Assembly (NCBI GenBank): GCA_964447925.1
Contig: CAYUUP010000024.1
Location: forward strand, 1 to 18,377
Source of the DNA: CAYUUP01 sp964447925
Lineage (GTDB): Bacteria; Bacillota; Clostridia; Oscillospirales; Oscillospiraceae
Direction of reading: 5' to 3'
Length of the DNA: 18,377 nt
Position 1 is the first letter of the stretch, and each line of letters starts with the position of its first letter. Below the pieces are notes generated by a model. The model worked only from the letters and a program-made list of their open reading frames with translations. It ran no database searches and was not told the origin of the DNA. Below are positions 1 to 7,306 of the stretch, piece by piece. The position numbers were made by a program, and so were the translations under genes.

Positions 1-73
1 GCGGGAAATAAATAATATTTTATTCGCCTTACGGCGGATATGGACCGACCGGATATTTCACCCGGCTTACTAT

Positions 74-101
74 CTTCACTCTTCACTCTCCACTCTTCAC
101 T
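74..101. repeat. four tandem copies of a 7-bp unit (CTTCACT)
   Basis: Four consecutive heptamers run without a gap: CTTCACT, CTTCACT, CTCCACT, CTTCACT. Only the third copy differs, by one base. Read on the minus strand the unit is AGTGAAG. The repeat lies in non-coding DNA downstream of ilvA. The period of 7 is not compatible with a conserved peptide repeat. Its function is unknown. Confidence 0.8.
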
Positions 102-247
102 CCGTCCCCGCGGCACCGGGACAGGGCCGGCCACATAGGATACATTACGCGGATGGCAGCCCGGAGCCGCCTTTCGGGGGCGCTCTCCCAGACCCACATG
201 GCCCGGCGGGAAGGTACGGCCCCGGCAGCGCGCCGCTTCAAATAGCC

Positions 248-277
248 CCCGGCGGATGGGAGCGCCCGTCCGCCGGG
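248..277 (-). terminator. GC-rich stem-loop after ilvA, possible terminator without a U-tract
   Basis: Arms CCCGGCGGATGGG (248-260) and CCCGTCCGCCGGG (265-277) pair over 13 positions, including one G-T wobble, around the four-base loop AGCG. The hairpin begins about 12 bases after the ilvA stop in the direction of ilvA transcription. The distal side reads GGCTATTTG, with no run of T, so this is not a canonical intrinsic terminator. It may be a weak terminator or a 3'-end protecting structure. Confidence 0.45.
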
Positions 278-289
278 CGGCAAAGAGCG

Positions 290-1504
290 TCAAAAGGACA
301 CGGTGAGCGCTTCCTTGGCGTCGTAGCCCGCGTTGACCAGGGCGTTCAGGATGCGCCGCTTGTGGCTGTGCCCGAAAGCCTCCAGGGTCACCCGCAGCTC
401 CACGCCGCTCTGGCGGTTGATGTTGACAAACTGGTTGTGCTCCAGCTTGATGATGTTTCCGTTCTCCCCGGCCACGATGGAGGCGATCTTCAAAAGCTCG
501 CCGGGGCGGTCGGGCAGCTGCACCGAGAAGGTGAAGATGCGCCCGCGGTTCAAAAGGCCGTGCTGGACCAGGGAGGACATGGTGATGACGTCCATATTGC
601 CGCCGGACAGGACGCTCACCACGTTCTTGTCCCGGCAGTCCAGGTGGTTCAGGGCGGCGATGGTCAGCAGTCCGGCGTTTTCCACGATCATCTTGTGCTT
701 TTCCGTCATATCCAGAAAAGCGTCCACCAGTTCGTTGTCCTCGATGGTGATAATCTCATCCACATTGGCCTGGATATAAGGGAACACCTTGTCCCCCGGT
801 GTCTTCACCGCCACGCCATCGGCTATGGTCAGCGCACTGTCTAGGGTAACAACGTGCCCAGCTTCTAAGGAAGCCTTCATGGAGGCCGCCCCCACAGGCT
901 CCACACCGATGACCCGCACATGGGGATTCAGCAGCTTGGCCAGGGAGGATACCCCTGCCGCCAGCCCACCTCCGCCAATGGGGACAAGGATGATGTCTAC
1001 ATCTGGCAGGTCAGAGAATATCTCATAGGCGATGGTACCCTGTCCGGTGGCCACCGTTAAATCGTTGAAGGGGTGAATATAGGTCAGCCCCCGCTCCTCC
1101 GCCAGCTGGGCGGCCCTTTCAGCAGCCTCGTCAAAGCCCTCGCCGTACAAGACCACATCGGCACCATAGTCCTTTGTGTTGTTCACCTTCACCAGAGGCG
1201 TCGTGGTGGGCATGACGATAGTGGCGGACACGTCTGCTTTCTGCGCGGCATAGGCCACCCCCTGGGCATGATTTCCTGCCGAGGCAGTAATCAGGCCCCG
1301 CTCCCGCTCATTCTGGGAAAGAGTGCTGATTTTATAAAATGCCCCTCGAATCTTATAGGCCCCCGTCACCTGCATGTTTTCCGGCTTGAGGTAGATCTGA
1401 TTGCCAGTGGCCTTTGTCAGAGCTGGAGAGTAAATCAAATCGGTCCGGTGGAGAACGCCGGACAGCACATTCCTGGCCCGCTTGAAATCATCAATGGTCA
1501 GCAT
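290..1504 (-). CDS. ilvA: threonine ammonia-lyase (threonine dehydratase) with C-terminal ACT domain
   Basis: A PLP enzyme of 404 residues that deaminates L-threonine to 2-oxobutanoate plus ammonia, the entry to isoleucine synthesis or threonine catabolism. Visible motifs are the PLP-lysine segment GAYKIRGA with Lys51, the substrate loop SAGNHAQG (75-82) and the phosphate-binding glycine loop IGGGG (176-180). From about residue 324 there is a single ACT domain (FSVQLPDRPGELLK and onward) that probably binds an amino-acid effector. Length and the single ACT domain fit the medium-length family that includes both IlvA-like and TdcB-like enzymes, so the symbol could equally be tdcB. No other isoleucine genes are nearby. 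The ATG at 1504 has a modest GGCGGGA ribosome site. The promoter lies 40 bases upstream. Confidence 0.93.
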   Translation of the reverse strand: MLTIDDFKRARNVLSGVLHRTDLIYSPALTKATGNQIYLKPENMQVTGAYKIRGAFYKISTLSQNERERGLITASAGNHAQGVAYAAQKADVSATIVMPTTTPLVKVNNTKDYGADVVLYGEGFDEAAERAAQLAEERGLTYIHPFNDLTVATGQGTIAYEIFSDLPDVDIILVPIGGGGLAAGVSSLAKLLNPHVRVIGVEPVGAASMKASLEAGHVVTLDSALTIADGVAVKTPGDKVFPYIQANVDEIITIEDNELVDAFLDMTEKHKMIVENAGLLTIAALNHLDCRDKNVVSVLSGGNMDVITMSSLVQHGLLNRGRIFTFSVQLPDRPGELLKIASIVAGENGNIIKLEHNQFVNINRQSGVELRVTLEAFGHSHKRRILNALVNAGYDAKEALTVSF

Positions 1505-1543
1505 AGTATCACATCCCGCCTTAAATTTGAACTTTCAATCTTT

Positions 1544-1573
1544 ATTGTAAGACAAGCACCCACCTCTTGTCAA
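1544..1573 (-). promoter_or_regulatory. sigma-A promoter for ilvA
   Basis: On the minus strand, -35 TTGACA (1568-1573) and -10 TACAAT (1544-1549) are separated by 18 bases. The predicted start near 1537 gives a leader of about 33 nt, too short for a T-box or other attenuator. The promoter is back to back with that of xpaC. Confidence 0.75.
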
Positions 1574-1595
1574 TCAATAAAATGGACGGATTTTC

Positions 1596-1624
1596 TTGAC
1601 GCTGCCAGTAAATACTGTTATAAT
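1596..1624 (+). promoter_or_regulatory. sigma-A promoter for the xpaC-telA-TPM operon
   Basis: -35 TTGACG (1596-1601), a 17-base spacer and a perfect -10 TATAAT (1619-1624), with a TG two bases before the -10 (extended -10). The -35 elements of this and the ilvA promoter are only 22 bases apart, so the two divergent promoters could influence each other. Confidence 0.85.
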
Positions 1625-1651
1625 AAGGACAGATTCAATGAGGTGAGGCCC

Positions 1652-2305
1652 ATGAAAAAATTTGTAAAACAGCGCACTGTCCTCCCCATCTACCTGATGG
1701 CTCTGCCCTGGCTGATCGGCTGCCTGCTTTTTGGCGTCCACTCCCCGGCGGGCTATCTCCTGCTGGCTGTCCTTTCCATCGTCATTTTTGGGGTTGGAAA
1801 GGCCATTTGGCGGGACAGGGTAATTGAGGTGACTGTCCCGGATCCGGAGTCTGCGCCTGTATCGGAACCGGAACCAGAACCGGAAGACCCGGAACTGGCC
1901 GCACTGAGCAGGGAGCGGGACAGAGCTGTATCTGAAATGCGGCGTCTCAATGATAACATTGCTGACCCGGTGATCTCCTCGCAAATCGACCACATTGAGA
2001 CTGTCACCCGGAAAATCTTTGAGCTGGTGCTGGAAAAGCCTCAGAAGAAGAGCCAAATCCGCCGCTTTTTGAATTATTACCTCCCCACCACCATCAAATT
2101 GCTGAATACCTATGACCGTATGGACAACCTTGGCGTTTCCGGAGTCAATATTGACCAGTCCAAGGAGAAGATCCGGTCGATGCTGTCCACCATTGTCACC
2201 GCCTTCGACCGGCAGCTAGATGCTCTCTTTGCCGGCGAAGCCATGGATATCTCCGCTGAAATCACCGTATTGGAAAACATGATGGCCCAGGAGGGGCTGA
2301 AGTAA
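1652..2305 (+). CDS. xpaC: XpaC-like membrane protein (5-bromo-4-chloroindolyl phosphate hydrolysis family)
   Basis: This protein has 217 residues. It starts with two hydrophobic segments (about 11-29 and 33-50), then a Pro/Glu-rich linker (residues 62-80, repeated EPEP), then an alpha-helical domain containing FLNYYLPTTIKLLNTYDRM, the hallmark stretch of the XpaC family. The family name comes from an indirect phosphatase phenotype in Bacillus; no catalytic role is established. XpaC proteins are usually encoded next to TelA, as here with a 25-base gap, so the two probably act together at the membrane. The frame stays open well upstream, but the ATG at 1652 is chosen because it follows the promoter and a GAGGTGAGG ribosome site. 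Confidence 0.85.
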   Translation: MKKFVKQRTVLPIYLMALPWLIGCLLFGVHSPAGYLLLAVLSIVIFGVGKAIWRDRVIEVTVPDPESAPVSEPEPEPEDPELAALSRERDRAVSEMRRLNDNIADPVISSQIDHIETVTRKIFELVLEKPQKKSQIRRFLNYYLPTTIKLLNTYDRMDNLGVSGVNIDQSKEKIRSMLSTIVTAFDRQLDALFAGEAMDISAEITVLENMMAQEGLK

Positions 2306-2330
2306 TATCAAACAAGAGAGGTAATGAAAT

Positions 2331-3530
2331 ATGTCTGAACAGACCAACATCCCTACCCTGACTCTTGACCCCGATGGTCTGGACGCTGTAGGTGCTGCCG
2401 CTGCAGCTGTTCCCGCCGCTCCCGACATCTCCCCCACTCTGACCCTGGATCCGGAGACTGACACCCAGGAGCAGAAGTCCCAGGCAGATCCTGTTGTTGT
2501 GGATGAGAGTATGCTCTCCGAGGCGGAGCGAAAGGTGGTAAATGACTTCGTCGAGAAGATCGACATCTCCGATTCCACCCAGGTCATGCAGTATGGCTCC
2601 GCCGCCCAGAAAAACATCGCCGCCTTCTCCGAATCTGCCCTGAATAGCGTCCGCACCAAGGATTTGGGTACTGTGGGCGAGGCGTTGTCTGATCTAGTAG
2701 TGGAACTGAAAAACGTGGGCACCACGGAGAAAAAAAAGGGCTTTGGCTCCTTCTTCCAAAAGAGCAAAAACCAACTGGATTCCATGAAAGCCCAATATGC
2801 CAAGGCCGAAACCAATGTAGACAAAATCTCCGAGATTCTGGAAAAGCATCAGCTGGCCCTGATGAAGGATGTGGCCATGCTGGATCAGATGTATGACCTG
2901 AATACCCAATATTATAAAGAGCTGACCATGTATATCATCGCCGGCAAGAAAAAGCTGGCACAGGTACAGGCGGGTGAGCTGGCAGAGCTTCGAAAGAAGG
3001 CGGAAACCTCCGGCAGTCAGGAAGATGCCCAGGCCTATAACGATTTTGCAAATTTGTGTAATCGCTTTGAGAAGAAGCTCCACGACCTGGAACTGACCCG
3101 GATGGTTTCCGTCCAAATGGGCCCCCAAACCCGTCTGCTCCAGAACAACGACACCCTGATGATCGAAAAAATCCAGACCTCCCTGGTGAACACCATCCCC
3201 CTGTGGAAAAGTCAGATGGTACTGGCCCTGGGACTGGAACACTCCCGCCAGGCCACGGCAGCCCAATCCGCCGTCTCCGACATGACCAACAGGCTGCTCC
3301 AGGAGAACGCCGATCTGCTGAAGATGGGTACCGTCGCTACAGCTAAAGAGGCCGAACGGGCCGTGGTGGATATCGAAACTCTCCAGCACACCAACCAGCA
3401 GCTCATCTCCACCTTGGATGAGGTCATGAAAATCCAGCAGGAGGGTACCCAGAAGCGCAAGGAAGCCGAGCTGGAGCTGGGCAGGATCGAAGGCGAACTG
3501 AAACGGAAGCTGCTGGAACTGAGGGGCTAA
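2331..3530 (+). CDS. telA: TelA-family toxic anion resistance protein
   Basis: A soluble, predominantly helical protein of 399 residues without signal peptide or membrane segment. The first 60 residues are low-complexity with a repeated TLTLDP motif (residues 9-14 and 36-41). The rest is heptad-rich helix typical of TelA (for example DKISEILEKHQLALMKDVAM and LDQMYDLNTQYYKELTMYI). Family members are linked with tellurite resistance and tolerance of cell-wall-active agents; the biochemical activity is not known. It lies between xpaC and the TPM gene in one operon, which suggests a cytosolic partner of the two membrane proteins. A GAGAGG ribosome site precedes the ATG. Confidence 0.88.
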   Translation: MSEQTNIPTLTLDPDGLDAVGAAAAAVPAAPDISPTLTLDPETDTQEQKSQADPVVVDESMLSEAERKVVNDFVEKIDISDSTQVMQYGSAAQKNIAAFSESALNSVRTKDLGTVGEALSDLVVELKNVGTTEKKKGFGSFFQKSKNQLDSMKAQYAKAETNVDKISEILEKHQLALMKDVAMLDQMYDLNTQYYKELTMYIIAGKKKLAQVQAGELAELRKKAETSGSQEDAQAYNDFANLCNRFEKKLHDLELTRMVSVQMGPQTRLLQNNDTLMIEKIQTSLVNTIPLWKSQMVLALGLEHSRQATAAQSAVSDMTNRLLQENADLLKMGTVATAKEAERAVVDIETLQHTNQQLISTLDEVMKIQQEGTQKRKEAELELGRIEGELKRKLLELRG

Positions 3531-3534
3531 ATGA

Positions 3535-3577
3535 AAATTTCTTCAAGGTCAGCCTTGAACAGCACATACAGAAATTT
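3535..3577 (+). other. intercistronic RNA structure between telA and the TPM gene
   Basis: An inner hairpin TTCAAGG-TCAG-CCTTGAA (3542-3559) is perfect over 7 bp with a 4-base loop. It is enclosed by a second pairing, AAATTTC (3535-3541) with GAAATTT (3571-3577). The outer arm ends immediately before the weak ribosome site GGTGA (3578-3582) of the following gene. There is no U-tract, so it is not a terminator. It may stabilise the upstream message or modulate translation downstream. Confidence 0.5.
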
Positions 3578-3588
3578 GGTGAACCATT

Positions 3589-4599
3589 ATGAAAGTCCTG
3601 AAAAAGACCCCCATTGCCATTCTTATCACCCTTGTACTCATTGTCGGCTGCATCTTCTACAGCCAACTCACAGCCCCAGCTGATCTGATCTCTGTCACCT
3701 CGGGTAATTGGGTGATGGACGATGCTGGCGTGCTGTCCGCCGAGACGGAAAATATCCTGCGGGAGTACGATCAGGACTTTGACGCCAACTACAGCAGTAT
3801 TATTGCTGTGGCCACTGTCTCTTCCACAAAGGGCTGGGATCTGGAGGACTACGCTGTCACCTTGGGAAACAACTGGGGCCTGGGTAGCTATGACCTGATC
3901 CTGGTGCTGGACATGGGTGGGAACACCGCTTATCTCTACGCCGCCTCCGGCGTGGGGGATATTGACTGCTCTGGCTATCTGGACGCTTATGTAGCCGCAG
4001 ACTTCTATGCCGGTGACTACGACAGCGCTGTCCTCTCTCTCTTCGCTGCCATGGAGGACTACTACACCTCCGACAGCTTTGATATTTGGTATGACGATGG
4101 CTACGATGATTACTATTATTATGATGATTACTATCCCGTCTCCAGCGGTTTGAATCTGTTTGGCATTCTAATCTTTATCATCATACTGGTTGTGATTTTG
4201 AATGCCATCGACCGCAGCCGTTATCGCCGGTGGTACAACAGCTATGGCGGAGTTGTAAACCCCTCGGTGGCCTTTGTCCCCCTGCTGTTCTGGCACCGGG
4301 GCTGGTATCATCGCCCGCCGGGGTGGTTCTCTGGTCCCCGTGGTCCGAGAGGTCCCGGAAGCTTTGGCGGCGGCCCAAGACCCGGCGGCGGCCCAAGACC
4401 CGGCGGCGGCCCAAGACCCGGCAGCAGCCCAAGACCCGGCAGCAGCCCAAGACCCGGCGGCAGCCCAAGACCCGGCGGCAGCTTTGGCGGTAGTCGTGGC
4501 GGCGGCTTCGGCGGCGGTCACGGCGGTGGCGTCGGAGGTAGTCGTGGCGGCGGCTTCGGCGGCGGTCGCGGCGGCGGCTTCGGCGGTGGTCGGAGATAA
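3589..4599 (+). CDS. TPM-domain (YgcG-like) membrane protein with Pro/Gly/Arg repeat tail
   Basis: This protein has 336 residues. Domains in order are an N-terminal signal/anchor helix (about 7-24); a TPM domain (about 39-155) starting with the typical VMDDAGVLS and including YDLILVLDM; a very acidic, tyrosine-rich linker (168-182, DDGYDDYYYYDDYYP); a second membrane helix (about 190-206); and a long low-complexity tail (about 250-336) of PRPGGG/PRPGSS units and then GGGFGGG units. The TPM domain is predicted outside the membrane. TPM proteins have been assigned phosphatase or photosystem-assembly roles in other organisms; in Firmicutes they occur with envelope-stress genes. The tail could be a flexible basic arm. 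Third gene of the xpaC-telA operon, 58 bases after telA, with only a weak ribosome site. Confidence 0.85.
   Translation: MKVLKKTPIAILITLVLIVGCIFYSQLTAPADLISVTSGNWVMDDAGVLSAETENILREYDQDFDANYSSIIAVATVSSTKGWDLEDYAVTLGNNWGLGSYDLILVLDMGGNTAYLYAASGVGDIDCSGYLDAYVAADFYAGDYDSAVLSLFAAMEDYYTSDSFDIWYDDGYDDYYYYDDYYPVSSGLNLFGILIFIIILVVILNAIDRSRYRRWYNSYGGVVNPSVAFVPLLFWHRGWYHRPPGWFSGPRGPRGPGSFGGGPRPGGGPRPGGGPRPGSSPRPGSSPRPGGSPRPGGSFGGSRGGGFGGGHGGGVGGSRGGGFGGGRGGGFGGGRR
4374..4481 (+). repeat. six tandem 18-bp units inside the TPM gene
   Basis: The decamer CCCAAGACCC recurs exactly every 18 bases at 4374, 4392, 4410, 4428, 4446 and 4464. Each unit encodes six residues, PRPGGG, PRPGSS or PRPGGS. In-frame unit length and near-identity at DNA level suggest recent expansion by slippage, and copy number probably varies between strains. 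Confidence 0.9.
4489..4584 (+). repeat. two 48-bp direct repeats inside the TPM gene
   Basis: The segment starting GGTAGTCGTGGCGGCGGC at 4489 is repeated at 4537, giving two 16-codon units (GSRGGGFGGGHGGGVG and GSRGGGFGGGRGGGFG). This is a second, independent repeat next to the 18-bp array. Confidence 0.8.
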
Positions 4600-4609
4600 C
4601 ACTTCATCG

Positions 4610-4646
4610 GCCCTTACAGGGTTTCTGCTCTGTGGGGCTGATTTTT
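4610..4646 (+). terminator. intrinsic terminator of the xpaC-telA-TPM operon
   Basis: Arms GCCCTTACAG (4610-4619) and CTGTGGGGC (4630-4638) pair over nine positions with one bulged T, around a 10-base loop. Five T residues follow at 4642-4646. It lies 11 bases after the stop codon of the TPM gene and just before the next promoter. Confidence 0.7.
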
Positions 4647-4659
4647 ATACTCTGGTTGA

Positions 4660-4688
4660 TTGACGAAAATATGCTGTAGTGGTAAAAT
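4660..4688 (+). promoter_or_regulatory. sigma-A promoter for the methyltransferase-ecf-truA run
   Basis: -35 TTGACG (4660-4665), a 17-base spacer, -10 TAAAAT (4683-4688). The predicted start near 4695 leaves a leader of about 25 nt. The position rules out the TTG at 4660 as a start codon for the next gene, since that codon is part of the -35 box. No riboswitch can fit in the leader. Confidence 0.82.
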
Positions 4689-4719
4689 AAGAGGAAATGA
4701 TTTCAGGCAGGTGCGTTCT

Positions 4720-5589
4720 ATGTGGGTTGCAAACAGGTGGTCAGAGTATGAATTGCTGGACTGCTCCGGCGGAGAGAAGCTGGAGCGGTGGGGCAATTAT
4801 TGTCTGGTGCGTCCAGACCCACAGGCCATCTGGAACACTCCCCGTACCCGGAGGGAATGGACAACTGCCGCCGGGCACTATGCCCGTTCCTCCTCCGGCG
4901 GCGGAAAATGGGCAAAAAATGACCTGCCCCAGAGTTGGCAGATTTCCTACAGTGGCCTGACCTTCAAGGTTGGCCCCATGAACTTCAAGCACACCGGTCT
5001 TTTTCCGGAGCAGGCGGTAAACTGGGATTTTGCGCAAAATGCCATCCAGCAGGCAGGCCGACCCGTCAGTGTATTGAATCTTTTTGCATATACCGGCGGG
5101 GCTACTGTGGCATGCGCTGCCGCCGGGGCCAGCGTCTGCCATGTGGACGCCGCAAAGGGCATGGTGAACTGGGCGCGGGAGAACGTCTGCCTGTCCGGCC
5201 TTTCCAATGCTCCCATCCGCTGGATCGTGGATGACTGCCGCAAGTTCGTAGAGCGAGAAATACGCCGGGGCCGCCGATATGACGCCATCATCATGGATCC
5301 GCCCTCCTATGGCCGGGGGCCATCCGGCGAGGTCTGGAAGCTGGAGAACAGCCTCTATCCCTTTCTAGAGCTGGCGGTTCGGGTCTTGAGTGACAATCCC
5401 CTCTTCGTGATTTTAAATTCCTATACCACCGGACTGGCTCCCTCGGTGCTGGGCTATCTGCTGGACACAGTGGTGACACGCCGCCACGGAGGGCATACAG
5501 AGTGGGATGAGCTGGGGCTGCCCGTCACTGAAAGCAACCTGGTTCTCCCCTGCGGTGCCACCGGCAGGTGGATGGGGGCTGGCCTATGA
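4720..5589 (+). CDS. class I SAM-dependent methyltransferase (RlmI/RlmK-related, COG1092 type)
   Basis: This protein has 289 residues. It carries a Rossmann-fold methyltransferase with motif I VLNLFAYTGGATVA (118-131), an acidic residue in CHVDAAKG for the ribose of SAM, and motif IV DPPSYGRG (193-200). The DPPSY form is found in rRNA base methyltransferases such as RlmI and the RlmK part of RlmL, so an RNA substrate is likely, but the site is not predictable. The N-terminal PUA domain of RlmI is absent, which makes it shorter than RlmI. The start at 4720 is chosen because the frame upstream runs into the promoter; GTG at 4711 is an alternative. The stop overlaps ecfA1 by four bases (ATGA), so translation is probably coupled. 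Confidence 0.82.
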   Translation: MWVANRWSEYELLDCSGGEKLERWGNYCLVRPDPQAIWNTPRTRREWTTAAGHYARSSSGGGKWAKNDLPQSWQISYSGLTFKVGPMNFKHTGLFPEQAVNWDFAQNAIQQAGRPVSVLNLFAYTGGATVACAAAGASVCHVDAAKGMVNWARENVCLSGLSNAPIRWIVDDCRKFVEREIRRGRRYDAIIMDPPSYGRGPSGEVWKLENSLYPFLELAVRVLSDNPLFVILNSYTTGLAPSVLGYLLDTVVTRRHGGHTEWDELGLPVTESNLVLPCGATGRWMGAGL

Positions 5590-6431
5590 TCCGCTTTCAA
5601 AACACTCGTTTTTCCTATGTCTCCGCCGAAGGCGTTGCCCCCATTGTGCTGGATGGCGTTACCTTAGATATCACTCCCGGCAGCTTTGTGGTGATACTGG
5701 GGTGCAACGGATCGGGAAAATCCACATTAGCCCAACACATGAACGCCATGCTGCTGCCCACCGGCGGGAAGGTCTATGTGGACGGGATGGATACCACCGA
5801 TGAATCCCTTCAGCTGGAGATCCGCCGACGGGTCGGTTTGGTCTTCCAGAACCCGGATAATCAAATTGTTGCCAATGTGGTTGAGGAGGATGTGGCCTTT
5901 GCCCCAGAAAATCTGGGAGTTCCCTCCAAGGAGATCCGCCAGCGGGTGGACGAGGCACTGGCCCTGGTGGACATGACGGAATACGCCGCTCATGCCCCCC
6001 ATCTGCTCTCCGGCGGACAGAAGCAGCGGGTGGCCATCGCCGGTATCTTGGCCATGCAGCCTCAGTACGTGGTTCTGGACGAACCCACCGCCATGCTGGA
6101 TCCCATTGGCCGTCGGGATGTCTTAAATGCCCTGCTTCGGCTGAATCACGCCGGCATCACTGTGGTGCTTATCACCCATCACATGGACGAGGCCGCCCTA
6201 GCCGACCGGGTCATAGTGATGGACAGCGGCCACATTGTCTCCGATGGGACGCCCAGCCAAGTCTTTCAGGACGTGGAGAGCTTGACGGCGCTGGGGCTTT
6301 CTGCCCCAGACACGGTGACGCTACTTTGGCTGCTACGGCAGCAGGGCTGGGAGCTTCCCCTAGATGCTCTCTGCCCGGAGGATTGCGCCAACGCCATCTA
6401 TGCTTTTTTGAAGGGCGGCACAGACACTTGA
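5586..6431 (+). CDS. ecfA1: ECF transporter ATPase subunit A1
   Basis: An ABC ATPase of 281 residues that powers a group II energy-coupling factor transporter for vitamins or metal ions. Motifs: Walker A GCNGSGKST (39-47), Q-loop in FQNPDNQIV (Gln88), signature LSGGQKQR (141-148), Walker B YVVLDEPT (161-168) and switch histidine His198. FQNPDNQIV and a long C-terminal region are typical of EcfA/CbiO. The ATG at 5586 overlaps the methyltransferase stop (ATGA); an in-frame ATG at 5568 is less likely. It is followed by ecfA2 with another stop/start overlap. No substrate-binding S component is encoded in the window, as expected for a shared module serving several S components elsewhere. Confidence 0.95.
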   Translation: MIRFQNTRFSYVSAEGVAPIVLDGVTLDITPGSFVVILGCNGSGKSTLAQHMNAMLLPTGGKVYVDGMDTTDESLQLEIRRRVGLVFQNPDNQIVANVVEEDVAFAPENLGVPSKEIRQRVDEALALVDMTEYAAHAPHLLSGGQKQRVAIAGILAMQPQYVVLDEPTAMLDPIGRRDVLNALLRLNHAGITVVLITHHMDEAALADRVIVMDSGHIVSDGTPSQVFQDVESLTALGLSAPDTVTLLWLLRQQGWELPLDALCPEDCANAIYAFLKGGTDT

Positions 6432-7306
6432 GTATAAACGCAAAACCCATTTTACAGACCATCGCCCTGACTCATACCTACAGCCAGGGGACGCCGTTCC
6501 AGCGGGACGCCCTGCGGGGGGTGGATTTCAATGCCTATGAGGGAGAATTCCTGGGCATCATCGGCTGCACTGGCTCTGGAAAATCCACCCTGCTCCAGCA
6601 TCTCAATGGTCTGCTGAAACCCACCTCCGGGCAAGTACTCTTTCAGGGGCAGGATATCTGGGCAGGCAGCAAGCCGTTGGCCAGGCAGCTGTGTTTCCAG
6701 GTGGGGCTGGTATTTCAATATCCTGAACACCAACTCTTTGAGGAAACCGTGCTGAAGGACATCTCCTTCGGTCCGAAAAACATGGGGCTGGACGCCGATG
6801 AAGTTCTTCGCCGGGCGGAGTGGGCTGCAGATTTTACCGGCCTGCCCCGGGAGACTCTTTCCCGCTCACCCTTCGATCTATCCGGCGGGCAGAAGCGCCG
6901 GGCAGCCATTGCGGGAGTCATCGCCATGGAGCCGAGGGTGCTGATTTTGGACGAACCCACCGCCGGCCTTGACCCTGCCGGGCGCCGTTCCCTGCTGGAA
7001 AACATTAAGAAATATCAGCAGGCGCAGCGGGCCACCGTTATCTTCGTCTCCCACAGCATGGAAGAAGTGGCCCAGTATGCCCAGCGTATCGTTGTCCTCC
7101 TAGATGGGAGAGCCACCTTGGAAGGGACGCCGACAGAAATATTCTCCCACGGTACACTTCTCCGGCAACAGGGGCTGGACATTCCCCCCATCACCCAGAT
7201 AGTAAACCGCCTACGGGAGTTGGGTATTCCACTCTCCCCTGCCATCCACACGCCTGAGGAGGCAGCAGCAGCCCTCTGCGCTCTGAGAGGGGGTGCGGAG
7301 AAGTGA
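6428..7306 (+). CDS. ecfA2: ECF transporter ATPase subunit A2
   Basis: Second ATPase of the ECF module, 292 residues. Walker A GCTGSGKST (46-54), FQYPEHQLFEETV (Q-loop region, the typical A2 wording), signature LSGGQKRR (151-158), Walker B VLILDEPT (171-178), switch histidine in VSHSMEE. It forms a heterodimer with EcfA1. The frame is open further upstream inside ecfA1, but the likely start is TTG at 6428, which overlaps the ecfA1 stop as TTGA; residues after it (PILQTIALTHTYSQ) align with the beginning of EcfA2 proteins. TTG initiation together with the overlap suggests expression by translational coupling. Confidence 0.93.
   Translation: MSINAKPILQTIALTHTYSQGTPFQRDALRGVDFNAYEGEFLGIIGCTGSGKSTLLQHLNGLLKPTSGQVLFQGQDIWAGSKPLARQLCFQVGLVFQYPEHQLFEETVLKDISFGPKNMGLDADEVLRRAEWAADFTGLPRETLSRSPFDLSGGQKRRAAIAGVIAMEPRVLILDEPTAGLDPAGRRSLLENIKKYQQAQRATVIFVSHSMEEVAQYAQRIVVLLDGRATLEGTPTEIFSHGTLLRQQGLDIPPITQIVNRLRELGIPLSPAIHTPEEAAAALCALRGGAEK

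Larger units (their letters stand above)
1..289. other. non-coding flank 3' of ilvA
   Basis: No convincing gene is seen here. The only longer reading frame (minus strand, about 83-283) has an Arg/Pro/Gly/Ala-rich composition typical of GC-rich antisense DNA, no good ribosome site and no recognisable domain. The interval holds a heptamer tandem repeat (74-101) and a stem-loop (248-277), listed separately. The first 40 bases are AT-rich, unlike the rest. Confidence 0.55.

Noticed and set aside
83..283. 66-codon frame on the minus strand after ilvA
   Set aside because: Composition is that of random GC-rich DNA, it overlaps the hairpin and the heptamer repeat, and no good ribosome site is present.
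1500..1545. T-box or amino-acid riboswitch before ilvA
   Set aside because: The leader predicted from the promoter is only about 33 nt, too short for any such element.
4168..4602. Long minus-strand frame of Ala/Thr/Trp/Ser repeats
   Set aside because: This is the antisense shadow of the repeated Gly/Pro/Arg tail of the TPM gene; the apparent peptide repeat is produced by the 18-bp DNA repeat.
4660..4719. N-terminal extension of the methyltransferase from TTG 4660
   Set aside because: The TTG is part of the -35 box of the promoter at 4660-4688, and the transcript should begin near 4695.
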